Shown in pieces: positions 10,422 through 21,270 of a stretch of DNA of 64,000 nt. A model generated the notes under the pieces. That model worked only from the letters and a program-made list of their open reading frames with translations, was not told the origin of the DNA and did not search any database. Source of the DNA: Trema orientale. Taxonomy: Eukaryota; Streptophyta; Magnoliopsida; Rosales; Cannabaceae. Every line of letters starts with the position of its first letter. The stretch's first letter is position 1. Position numbers and translations under genes: made by a program. The DNA is taken from positions 20,371 to 84,370 of the forward strand of contig JXTC01000330.1 in assembly GCA_002914845.1 (NCBI GenBank), read 5' to 3'.

Positions 10422-12780
10422 TTACGAAGTTCTTACCAACCCAGGAGTCCAATTTCTCCAATCCAACTTGCCAATTGACTTGTTTCTTAAATTGACCATT
10501 TCTCTTATATCAAATACCTTCTTTAGATAATTGTTTCCTTGTTTAGTGGACACAGGTTCAGATTCCACTGTGGTTTCTTCCTCTGGTTCTTCAGTTTCGC
10601 TAACGGGTTGAGGGGCAGCAACTTCTTGAGATGCAGTCTCACTAATGATGTTTCCGAGAATCTCAACCACCTCACTCATTTTTGGACGGGACTTTGGCTG
10701 CTTTAGTAAGCACCTGTTGGCTAATGATGCAAGTTTTTGAGCCGATTTAATGCAGTAGTCCCCTTCTAGTCTTGGGTCAATGATTATGTGGAATTTCTTT
10801 GAGTCTGAAACATAAGGTTTCACCCATTCCAAAAGCTTCTGTTCACTCCGGGGAAGGTTTCTCTCCACAGCTCGCCTTCCTGTGATAAGCTCGTAAAGAA
10901 CCACTCCAAAGCTCCAGACATCACTCTTAGCAGTCAACTTCCCAGTCTGAACATACTCTGGAGCTGCATATCCTACTGTGCCCACAACCTTAAGAAAAAA
11001 GTATTCAATATGATCAATGTGTTCTTCATATTGGCAAAATTATTAGAAGATGAGTGATACAAAAAGCAAGAATTCAGAAGCAGATACTTATCAGGACCAA
11101 CATTAAAATACTGTACCACCAAATGACTTTTTTGGCTGAATACTACCATCTAACTCTAGACAATAATTGATTATCTGAAAAACTCTCCACAATAATTCAA
11201 AAAGCTTCGGACAAGAAGGCAGAATTCTGACAGTCTAAATCACAAGTCATTTTAATTTCACCACTAATGACTCGGATCCAACAAAACTTACCGCTGTGGA
11301 AACATGACTTATTCCTTCAGGAGGTCCCTGCCTTGCTAATCCAAAGTCTGAAAGTTTTGCATTGAAATCCTCATCTAGCAAAATGTTTGACGTTTTGAAA
11401 TCGCGGAATATTAGCTGCACAATCAAAGTATCCCAATCTTATTTACTTGCAAGAAATTGATAAGTAACTTACTTTCTAAAGAATATAGGCCTTAATACAT
11501 GTAATCGTTGCAAGGAATTCTTCAGCACATGCATACAGAAAGCATACTTAATTTTGTCCATACACGGGAAAAATTTCAAACCCATTGGAAGTATCTTCTT
11601 ATTAAAATAATAAGATCTCTAGAAAAATGCTTCTACAATTAACCTATAAGCAACCCAAATAGGTAAATCAAACAAAAGAGAAATAGGACACCTGAAAGTC
11701 CATTTCTTCGTGAAGGTACGCCAATCCACGGGCCGCATCCTGTGCAATTTTTAATCTAGTGATCCACGTAAGTGGTGATGGCATTCGAGCCAAGAGATGG
11801 TCTTCTAAGCTTTTATTACGCATTAGTTCATAGACCAAGAGTCTTTGAATCCCTCTTTCATCATCTTCTGCACAATATCCAACTAGCTTCACGAGATTCG
11901 GATGCTTGACAACACCTAAAAAGTTCACTTCATTTATCCATTCCTTATGCCCCTGGACACTAGAATGCATACATGGTAATTTCATTAGATAAAACTCAAA
12001 GCACCTCACAATGGGCATTCCAAAAGCAACACGAACCTTCCAAAACAAACCCATTTCAATAAATTCAAGACAGATTCCTAAAACACCTCCATCCCGGGTA
12101 AATGTCTGGGGAATGCATTGTTTTTAATTGAAAAAAATGACAATTTATACGATTGCAAATTAGTATACTTTCTATTTTTCAGATTTGGGAAGAAGCTTCC
12201 CAATCCATTATGCCTAATCTTCTCCACTATAACTATTTCAACCCAAAATTCTTGTAAACAACGATTCGAATCACATTATACATTCCTCACGTAAATAATC
12301 AAACCCAAACTAGCATTAACCAAAAATAATGAGAAAAAAAAATAGTGAAGAAAATCATGCCTGGAAGCCACTACGACTCAACTGTTTGATAGCAACATCA
12401 ACCTTAGACGGAAGAGCGTGGTCGTCGTCAATCTCCGACCCCGGAACCCTAACAACTCCTCTGTAAACGCACCCAAAGCCTCCTTCCCCAATCAACAAGG
12501 CCCTACTGAACCCTCTGGTGGCCGATTTCAGCTCCGAGAACGTGAAAACCCTCAGATCATTGGCTCTCCTCTGGCTTAGAAACTCGTAGAACCCGACCGA
12601 GTCGGAAAGGTCCCTAGAGTCCGAGTCGAACTCGGACCTACGAGTGTTTTCGACGGTGCTGGAGGCCACACTCAGGGAGCGTGCCCACGACACCTTGGAG
12701 ACCCTCGAAACGACGCTGCCACCGCCGCCGGCATCATCGTCGTCGCGCCTCTCTCCGTTGGTGAAATGGAAGCACTTCAT
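10422..12780 (-). CDS. Receptor-like cytoplasmic kinase, subfamily VII (PBL19/PCRK type), 4 exons, 456 aa
   Basis: Ser/Thr kinase of the group that relays pattern-receptor signals in Arabidopsis (PBL19/PCRK relatives); that role is inferred from family membership. Minus-strand exons: 12780-12361, 11952-11692, 11414-11292, 10988-10422, all joined in phase 0 and open for 456 codons. The start [10 protein letters not shown] matches the MKCF-type N terminus of this group, with Cys3 for lipidation. Motifs: glycine loop G98-G108, VAIK lysine K132, helix-C E148, catalytic R231-D232 (FRD) with N237, DFG 250-252, APE 277-279. The insert [15 protein letters not shown] is characteristic. Exon 1 ends TTC-CAG followed by GCATGA, so intron 1 seems to use a GC donor with a normal CAG acceptor; introns 2 and 3 are GT-AG. 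The C-terminal tail is Glu/Thr-rich. Convergent with the kinase at 3393-5783. Confidence 0.94.
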
Positions 12781-12840
12781 GCTAGAAGAGGAGCTGAAGG
12801 AACTGTACGAATTGCAGAGATGGTGAACCAGAGAGAAGTA

Positions 12841-12855
12841 GAGAGAGAGAGAGAG
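12841..12855 (-). repeat. GA/CT microsatellite in the 5' leader
   Basis: A (GA)n run, which reads CT on the transcribed strand, lies ~60 bases upstream of the start codon. The other kinase gene has a matching CT tract in its leader. Confidence 0.6.
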
Positions 12856-12916
12856 TCAAAGGCGAGTTGCTGCTGATACTTTTGGATCGACCAACTCCAA
12901 TTGGCGACCTTTGATT

Positions 12917-12924
12917 TATTTATA
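12917..12924 (-). promoter_or_regulatory. Putative TATA box of the PBL19-like kinase gene
   Basis: TATAAATA on the minus strand lies ~140 bases upstream of the ATG at 12780. This gives a short leader of about 100 bases that includes the CT tract. Position and sequence fit a core promoter; no experimental support is available here. Confidence 0.5.
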
Positions 12925-12975
12925 AATACGTTTTGAAATATCGGACCAGGCGGCCTTTTTTTTTTGGGTTGGGGT

Positions 12976-13509
12976 GTTATGGCACAAATGGTCCCTAAAT
13001 TATCTAATTTATGGCAATTTGGCCTTCAAAGTTTCAATTGTGGTAATTAAGTTCATGAATTTCTGGTCTAAAACTATTTGGTCTATGAACTGTTTAAAAT
13101 GCAACATGCAGTTAAATTTTTAACTAGAAACAAACGTGAGTAGAACGATAACATGTTGTAGCAACAGAAAATGTATTTAAAGGAAATTAAATTGAACAAA
13201 AGTATTCGAAGAGAAGGCTAGATGTATTATTTGCATTTTTAAGGTTCTTGGAGCTATAAATTTAGAGAATATTTTTCTTTGATTGTTCGAAAATTCTCAA
13301 ATTATCTTTTAAATAAACTTTTAGATGCCACCATGCGCTCTTTACGTGTATTTTTCATTAAAAATTTAACAACAAGTTATAATTTAGAGACAGTCTAAGG
13401 ACCAAATTATTACAAATTAGAAAGTTCAAGAACTTAATTGCTACAATTAAAACTTTGAGGATCAAATTGCCATCTATTGGATAGTTCAAGGATCATTTAT
13501 TTCATCAAC
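12976..13509. mobile_element. MULE-type MITE with ~100-bp inverted repeats
   Basis: The left arm (about 12976-13090, with words such as ATGGCAATTTGG and CAAAGTTTCAATTGTGG) is repeated in inverted orientation at about 13395-13509 (AATTAAAACTTTGAGGATC, TTGCCATC). Long inverted repeats with an AT-rich non-coding core are typical of Mutator-like MITEs. It sits in a poly-T stretch immediately upstream of the PBL19-like promoter, so the target duplication cannot be read. Confidence 0.65.
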
Positions 13510-13868
13510 ATTTTTTTTTCCTTTCTTTTTTTTTTTGGGTTTATTTTTATGTTTATTCCTGAATTATAAATTATAGGGAGTGTTTGAAATTGAATTTGCC
13601 AATCGAATTTTTGAAAATGAGAATGGAGGACCCTTATTTTTGAACGTCACATCCTAATGTCTCATATTTAAATTATAACTTCATTCTATTCTATTACACT
13701 TTAGATGTCTCTCATTCAAATTATAACTCATTCCATTATATACATTTAAATGTACTCATTCAAAATACCCAAACTAAACAGGTTCAATTTGAATTGTTGA
13801 ATTGTTGAAATAAATATTCATTTGAATGAGCCATTGGAATAGAAAAACTAGAATTATTGAAACAAATA

Positions 13869-14226
13869 GGCCTCGTTTGTTTCACCCATTTGAATGAGTA
13901 TATTTAAATAGAAATTGTGGGATGGGTTATAATTAGAATGAAAGACATTTGAAATGAAATAAATTGTAATATGTTGTAATTAAAATGAGAGATATTAGAA
14001 TGAATTATTTAAAAATACCTCATAGGCTCCATTCTCATTCCAAGACACAAAACTCATTCCGATAGTTGATGTGACTGATAGACCATTTGAATGGAAAAAC
14101 TAAAGTGTTGAAATAAATACCCATTCTAAAAGACTATTTGAATAGAAAAACTAGAATTGTTGAAACAAACACTCATTTCAATGAATTTTCCATTTGAATG
14201 GAATGAAATGGGTGAACAAACGGGCC
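13869..14226. mobile_element. MITE with GGCC(T/C)CGTTTGTT termini
   Basis: The left terminus GGCCTCGTTTGTTTCACCC is matched by the reverse complement of the right terminus (GGCCCGTTTGTTCACCC). The element is flanked by TA on both sides. The 358-bp body has many copies of CATTTGAATG-type words in both orientations. Similar words continue to ~13570 on the left and ~14300 on the right, suggesting insertion into or next to a related copy. Confidence 0.6.
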
Positions 14227-14495
14227 TATAACCATTTGAATGGATATATGAATGGGAATGGAGTGAACGAGTGAAAAAAACTCATTTGAATGAAACTTGA
14301 AATAGGGGTCAATTTGGTTTTGTTTTACTATGTTGTAATTATGCTGGCTGTAATTATTTGTGAGCAAGAAGCAGTTATGAGAAAAAAAAAAGTTCTAGGC
14401 ATTTAGTAAATTTAATTTACAAAACTGTTATGCTGTGTAAAAGTAGAATTTGAGTGTTCAGTAAACTATACATTGTGTGTACTATAAAATCATAT

Positions 14496-14662
14496 ATATA
14501 TATATTTTTTTTTAAAAAGTGGGGCTTAACTAATGACCGCCACTTACTACAAATTAAAGAAAAATAACACACATACACTCTACCAAGGTTTGAACCCCTA
14601 ACCCTCCAAACTCACACACACATCCTATAAACCTTGGACCAACTGAGCTAGCCCCAGTTGGC
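14496..14662 (-). mobile_element. tRNA-derived SINE with perfect 15-bp target duplication
   Basis: Read on the minus strand, the element opens with GGGGCTAGCTCAGTTGG (box A-like TAGCTCAGTTGG) and has a box B-like GGTTCAAACC about 60 bases later. It ends in an A/T-rich tail. The 15-bp direct repeat ACTATAAAATCATAT flanks it exactly at 14481-14495 and 14663-14677, as expected for LINE-mediated retroposition. A diverged copy of the same family lies at 34217-34373. Confidence 0.85.
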
Positions 14663-14677
14663 ACTATAAAATCATAT

Positions 14678-16635
14678 TTTAGGCCAATATAAAGCAAAAT
14701 CAGCTAAGAAGTACCACTTATCCTATTTTCAAATTCTGTTTAAAATAGCGGTTATACTGTAATTTTTAAAATTTGCTAAATAAAAGTAAGAACTTATCAA
14801 ACATATCCCCCTCTTCTTTTCTCTAACTGTTTTTAAAAGCCAAAAGTAATATTTAGTATCAACCCCAAACACAACAATGGCACGTCATTTTATTGATTTC
14901 AGTCTTAAATACTCATTTATATTTAAGTATTTCAAAATTATTTACTTTCCATTTTACTTCTAATTGCAAAGTGAAGATTTTAGTAATTTTCGGAACAAAG
15001 TTGAAATGTTCAGTAATTTTAGCGCATATTGAGACATTTTATATAATTTGATAAATATAAAATAATCTCCCTTAATTATTATTTTTTTAAGAGAAAATTA
15101 GGCATAACACGGTCTTTTAAAAAATAATATCAAAAATACGATGCCTTAACTTTTACATAATTCCATACGCTACTTTTTAGATAAATACCGTATCTGGTTA
15201 AATAACTCAGCTAATCTCCCGTACTAGAAAATAAAAGTGGGATGGTGTACCGAACAAGGCTGAGAGACAGCAAATCTCACCGAGCCTGATAAGGATGTCA
15301 TCGTAAGTGACGATGATGACACTGGAGCTCAGTCGCCTTGATCTCAATCTTAAGGAGGCACCATCACCATTTGCGAAGAAGACAAAGATTGATCTGTATG
15401 TTAAGCCATCCTTTCTCTTTCTTACATTTCAATATTTGGCTAGACTGTTAAACTGTACAAATACTCTAATCGGTATTGACTATTAGAAAATAATAAATAT
15501 AATTTGAATTTTTTTTCAGATTGATTTGTTCCCCTCAGATTTATAGGGTAATTGACTAAATCATCTTAAGGAACATGGATCCGTGCTTTACTCACAGTGC
15601 ATATAAGAATAATCTTTTTCTCGCATTTAGATTGCTTAGTACTATCATCTTTTTCTCGCATTTAGATTACTTCGTACTCCATTTTATGATCAACCTAAAT
15701 GTCTTCTTTCAGATTCCCACCTGTATATTTATGGTTTTTTTTTTAATTGAAAGGTAAATGTTACAGATACATATTTATATTTCAGTACATTTCTGCTTAT
15801 TCTTTCTAAAAGTTCAACAGTTTTAGCAATTGGGAGTAAGAAAAAATCTTAAAGGCTTTGGCTCTTTCTTAGAAACAATCTCAAAAGCTTTGGCTGCTTT
15901 CTTTTATTTTTGAAGTCTTCTTTGTTTTGACCAACACTTTAGGGATTGATTAACATCCGATAATAGATAGTTTTATCACTCATTTTGGTCCTTTTACTCT
16001 TACATTAGGTGTGTTTATGTGATCTCTTATTTGATATTTGGAAAATTACTTTTTCAAAATATGATTACGGTGCATATTTTCTGGTAGGTTGTAGGTACAT
16101 TTGCTTACACAAATAAAGGGTTCTATTATCAAAATGCAAGAGAAGTTCCTCTACTGTTATTCTCTTGAAAATCAAAGATCCAAGTTCAAAGGCTTTCAAG
16201 TTCCGCATTCAAATAGAATTTTTTGGACCCTTAACTATGTTGATGCTTGCACTAGACAATATTTTGTATTGATTCAAATAATTATAAATTGTGGTTTCAA
16301 TAATTTGGATTTTGACCATCTAAATAAAAGCTTAGATTTTGATTCTTGACCAGCAATGGAGCAAAGCATTTGATATATCTATAATAATATATATTATATA
16401 TTTTCCCCGGGTTTGAGAGTGAGTGTTCGCTTGCTATATTCAAACATATCATTTTCTGTACATGCTTTGAGAGAAAATGGAACCAATATGTTGTGATTTT
16501 TGGCTTATATATACGTACTTTCTTTATTTAACATAATGCATTGGGTCCTTTTTATTCATATTCGATCATTGTGGCATTGTTAGAACAAGAAGAAATTCTA
16601 AAACTTTAGAATGAGTAATAATCTTGTAATCTATA
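14678..16635. other. AT-rich intergenic DNA with two short tandem duplications
   Basis: No gene was recognised. Two imperfect short tandem duplications occur: a 37-bp period at about 15610-15680 (TTTCTCGCATTTAGATT repeated), and a ~36-bp period at about 15845-15905 (GCTTTGGCT repeated in similar context). A somewhat GC-richer patch around 15240-15410 has no identifiable coding frame. Confidence 0.45.
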
Positions 16636-18250
16636 ACTAATAAATATATCAGTAACTGGTAACCAGATTAGTTAATGGTAACTAGATTGGATTGAATAGT
16701 AACAAGTAACCAGAGAAACTAGAAACCAATAATCAAATTAGCAATATCAATTACAAATTAGAAACTATAAACTAAATTGGTTACTTATGATCAGATTGGT
16801 TTAATTTAGTATCTAGTAACCAAATTAGTTACTGTTAATTAATGACCAAATTGATTACTGGTAACCAGTAACTAGTAATCAAATTGGTTATTGATTTGAT
16901 AACTAGATTATTTATTGATAACTAATTATGTAATAGTAACTAGTTACTAATATGTTTACTTAGTAATTATAAGAACTAGTAACCAATCTGATTACTTAAT
17001 AACCATAAGAAATAGTAACTAGGTTAGTTACTGGTAATCATTTTAGTTTTGACTACTTTATTAACCAGAGAAGCTAATAACCATATAAACTAGAAAGCAT
17101 CAACCAAAATGATAACTAATAATTAGGATAACCAATTTCTAAATTAGTAATTGTTAACCAGAGTAGTCACTAGTAATCAAAGTTACCAATGACCAGTAAG
17201 TAGAGTAACCAGTTACCAGTTTAGAAATTAATAACCATATTAGCTACTATAGTTACCAATCATCAATTTGGAAATTAATAATCATATTAATTACCATGTT
17301 TACTAGTAATAAGTAAAAAGTAACGAGTAATAAATAACCAATAACTAACCACAAGTCTAGAAAATTGCTAGTTATAGTTAGTTGGTTAAGCATATTTCTA
17401 ATATGATTGTAACTTGTAACCATTAACAAATCTTCTAACTAGTAATAAATAAGCAGATTGGTAACTGGTAACCAAATTGGGTACTAGTTACCGCCTCATA
17501 ACCAAATTGGTTACTGGTAACTAGTAACTAAAGTTTAAAAACTGGTAATGGATTTGGTTACTAGTCAAGTATTATGTCAGGTAACTAGAGAAACTAGAAA
17601 CTAGTAATCAATTTGGTAACCAGATAAAAACTAGAAATCAGAAACCAATTTTGCAATAATGATTACACTAACCGGAGAAAAAAAAATTAGTAACCGGTAA
17701 TCATTTTAGTTTTACCACACTATTAACCAAAGAAACTAGTAACTAAAAAGAAATTAGTAAATATAGAAACCAGAACCAATACGTACCCAAAGTTGTAACT
17801 AATAATTGGAATAACCAGTAACTAGCCAAGAGTTTAGAAACTAGTTAGTGGTTATAGTTATAGTTACTGGTGGCTAATTAGTGGATATAGTTGGTTAAAC
17901 GTACTTTTAATATGATAATAACTAGTAACAGTGAGCAGTTTTGCAGCTAGCAACCGGTAACCAGATTGGTTACTATAATCTGCTCCGTAACCAAATTAGT
18001 TACTAGTAACTAATAACCAAATTGGTAACTAGAAAACATATTAGTTATTGGTAACCAGGGTAACTATACCTAATAGCTATATTGGTTAGTAGTAACCGGT
18101 AACCAGTTTCTACCCACTGATCTAGAAACTAATAACTAAGATTGGTTACTATTACCTAGTAACCTAAGTACTTATGGAGTACTCGTTGTTTGTTGAGATA
18201 GTTGGTTACCAAATACTTTTTATTTGTTAAGATATTTGGTTAGCTATGGA
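16636..18250. repeat. Degenerate GTAACC/GGTTAC quasi-palindromic repeat region
   Basis: For about 1.6 kb the sequence is almost entirely made of variants of GTAACCA, ACTAGTAAC, AAATTGGTTACTGG and TAACTAGTAA, in both orientations and with irregular spacing of roughly 10-30 bases. Words such as GGTTACTGGTAACC are near-palindromes, so the strands look alike. There is no fixed period and no open frame. It looks like an old, heavily mutated minisatellite. Boundaries are approximate. Confidence 0.8.
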
Positions 18251-18373
18251 AATCTAGAAAATTATCATTGATAATCTAGTTATTTCTTATTTTTAATAAT
18301 AATAAAATTAAATGATCAAAAAATATTTTATGTATTATATGAAATTTTGTAACAAGAATAAAGGGGATAAAAG

Positions 18374-18790
18374 ATGTTTTCCCCGTTTCTTAAAAATTAA
18401 AGATTAAAAAAAATAGAATAGTGCATTATGTTACTAAGGAACAAAAAAGAGTAACTCTTTCCATCCCCAAAATGAAAAAAAAAGAAAGAAAGAAAAAAGG
18501 GAAAAGAAAAAAAACGAGCAACAAATATTTTCTGAATTATATAAAAAAGTTTAACAAGAAAAAAAAAAAGAAAAAAAAAAGATGTTTCCCCATAATGCAT
18601 TATGTTACTAAGGAAAAAAAAAGTAACTCTTTCCATCACATAATGAAAAAAAGAAAAAGAAAACGAGCAACAAATATTTTCTGAATTATATAAAAAATTT
18701 TAACAATAATAAAAAAGGAAAAAAAAATTGTTTCCCCGTTTCTTAAAAGATAAATTTTTTTTTTTTAAAAAGGGAGTAATGCATCATGTT
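18374..18790 (+). repeat. Three tandem copies of a ~200-bp A-rich unit
   Basis: The segment TTTCCCC...GCATTATGTTACTAAGG...GTAACTCTTTCCATC...ACGAGCAACAAATATTTTC begins near 18374 and is repeated near 18585. A third, partial copy starts near 18731. Long A-runs inside the units have drifted in length. The open frame through it is Lys-rich and is a by-product of the A-runs. Confidence 0.7.
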
Positions 18791-18799
18791 ATTAAGGTA

Positions 18800-18905
18800 A
18801 AAAGTAAAAAAAAAAAAAAAAGAAATGGAAGATAGAACTGAGAATATAGTTTGAACCCATGTCCAACGCATGTATAAGTGATTCCCAACCATTAGGCCAT
18901 CTTAC
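18800..18905 (-). mobile_element. Short tRNA-derived SINE candidate
   Basis: Minus-strand reading gives a box A-like TGGCCTAATGGTTGG and, about 45 bases later, a box B-like GGGTTCAAACTA, then a T-rich tail. The spacing fits a tRNA-derived head. No clear target duplication was found because both flanks are low-complexity. Confidence 0.45.
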
Positions 18906-18969
18906 GTGTAAAGACCATTTAAGTTTGTATTCTATAAACTGATACTTTTTCTCCGCTTTGCTTTTGAAA

Positions 18970-19060
18970 ATGACAACCGCATGCCGTATGGAAGTTGATT
19001 GTTCTAATTGAAAAAAGATGACAACCGCATGCCGTATGGAAGTTGATTGTTCTAATTGAC
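18970..19060 (+). repeat. Direct duplication, 42-bp identical units at 48-bp period
   Basis: ATGACAACCGCATGCCGTAT and the following bases occur at 18970 and again at 19018 without a mismatch over 42 bases. The near identity points to a recent tandem duplication. Confidence 0.85.
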
Positions 19061-20207
19061 CGTATATATGTAATATTTTTTTCTTTTGTCGGTAAAACAC
19101 TTAAAAACTCTTTTTTTAATGCCAGATTTAAATAGAGAGTCCATTTAAGGCCCATTATCGTTTTCCAAAACAAAGGAGGACAATATCACTGTATCAGTAT
19201 GTGAAGGGCATCACGAGGGCGAGCAGTAAGGAGCCGAATACTAGCCTCAGTATCAGGGGAAAACTATGAGGGCCCACCGCTTCATTGAGGGGCTTAATTG
19301 TAATTTAAACTTTTTATTTTAGATCAACAAAATCTTTTTTTTTTCTTTCAAGATCAACAAAACCTGTAATTATTGAAAAAAAAAGAACTTTTACAATAAT
19401 ATATTTTAATGAAGGAAGATATTCCTTTAATCCAAAAATTTTCTCTTCACTTCTTAGCTAGGAAAACAATTTCCAGCAAAAAAAAAAAGAAAAGAATTAA
19501 ACCAAATGTTAGAGAAAAAGGATAAACACATTAAACAACGGATGACCGTACACTAAAAAAGTATGAAACTGTTAATGAAAGCTCAAAAGATCGTCAATAC
19601 ATTTGACTCTATAGATTTAGATATTTTAATTCATTATAATTTGATTCTTTGAAAAATATCCTCCACCATTCGAGCTTGTCGTGATATATTTTTCGCATAT
19701 ATCGATATTAGTTCTCATTATTATTCCATATACGAAAACTATATACAAAAAGTGGAGTTTTGCAATAGAAATCTAAATCTATAATAATTACTTTCATTAA
19801 AACAAAAAAATTATTAAGATAAAATAACAGTAAAAATTAGAAAAAAAGGAAAATCCTTTTGAATTTCCCTCCCCAATGAGATAGTGCTGTTGAGAGATTA
19901 AAGTTAATGAGAATAAGTAAACTTTCGCAGAAAAAGAGCATCTAGGGTTTTCTTGGAGTGATTTTGGAGCCACTTAATCACTTATGTTTAGAATTCCATG
20001 TAAGTTTAGTGTCTCATCTTGAATCTAACATGTAAAAAATAAAAAAAGAATTTAATATTATAATTTGAGTACAATTATAGGTGGAAAAAGTCCTTTCAAA
20101 AAAAAAAAATTATAGGTGGAAAAAGGCTTAGTCCATATTTTAGAATTTTCTTATGATTTTATATGTGATATAAGTGATCTAGATCTAATAAAGCTAAAAA
20201 TATTTTT
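19061..20207. other. AT-rich intergenic DNA, no gene seen
   Basis: Homopolymer-rich sequence without recognisable coding or RNA genes. The phrase TATAGGTGGAAAAAG occurs twice (around 20077 and 20113), a small local duplication. Confidence 0.5.
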
Positions 20208-20574
20208 GAGATAACTGCAAAAAAATATTATGAAGTATGATTTTTCTGTAATTTTAATCATGTCTTTTGGCTTGTGCAAAATTATATATGCACATTTTAA
20301 ATTTCTGAAATTTTGTATCTACTGTGTACAAATTGAGTGATTCGTGCTAACTGTTTTAAATTATTTTCAATAAATTTTTTGTGTTAGTCAGCAGAAATAA
20401 AATATCCTCAATTCAGACTTCGTATTTAGTAAGCTATTAGTCAATTTATATGTAGAAGGTATAAATTTATAGAGATTTGAAGTTTGGAGATATAATTTTG
20501 CACAAGCCAAAATAGAGACTTAAATTTGTAGAAATGCTATTCTTCATGGTTTTTTTTGTTGTTGCAAATAACCT
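20208..20574. mobile_element. MULE-type MITE with perfect 9-bp target duplication
   Basis: Long inverted repeats: the left starts GAGATAACTGCAAAAAAATA and the right arm, on the other strand, contains TTATTTGCAAC...CATGAAGAATAG...TTGGCTTGTGC. The 9-bp duplication AATATTTTT flanks it at 20199-20207 and 20575-20583, the size made by Mutator-like transposases. Its arms are related to the MITE at 32688-33052, so both belong to one family. Non-coding core, 367 bp. Confidence 0.8.
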
Positions 20575-20654
20575 AATATTTTTCTTTTTTTTTTTATTAT
20601 CACAATTGCCTAAAAAAGAAACAACTCATATATTACTATTTTTTTTTCTAGAAG

Positions 20655-20860
20655 AAAAAGATTATAGAGTTAGAGGGTGACATACCCTTATAATTCGGGC
20701 AGTGGACTCACCCTCGTCGATTAATGGATACTTCTCGAAGTGGATTGTCCATAAACTTCCGACCACCACGACAGTGGCAACTCGAACCTAAGACTTTTTG
20801 TCAAAGGAACTAGCGCCTTATCACTCACCTGTTAGCACGGTGGTCATATATCACTACTTT
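20655..20860 (-). mobile_element. SINE-like sequence, second tRNA-derived family (candidate)
   Basis: On the minus strand a GTGCTAACAGGTGAGTGA stretch is followed ~45 bases later by TTAGGTTCGAGTTGCC. The latter is a good box B (GGTTCGA), while the first is a poor box A. About 120 moderately GC-rich bases and an A/T-rich end follow. It differs from the AT-rich flanks. It could also be the boundary of another retroelement. Confidence 0.4.
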
Positions 20861-21270
20861 GGTTCGTTAGTATTGACCCAAATTAATTTTCATCAAAAAA
20901 GCGTGTAAATAAAATATGATGTATGGATAATATTTTTATCTTATTTGGGATAAATGATATTATTGTAAGAAAAGTTGGAAGTAGAGTCAGCAGGTAACTG
21001 GAGCTTCCGTATTTTGGTAATTGGTGCAACTAACCAAGGTCCACAGGTAATTATCAACAAAACCATGGCCCATAAATAAGATCGATGAGTCACATCTATG
21101 CGAGTCAAATCCTAGAAATTAGTATTTTCTCATTTTATTTCTTTAGAATGAAAAATCTTTTTCGTATAAGCTCTCGATTTTTGTTCTACTTGAAGATAAA
21201 TGATGATCAAGAGACGATTAATGGTCCATTACCGCGTACACCTTTTGATTTTAGAAATTTAATTGAACAT

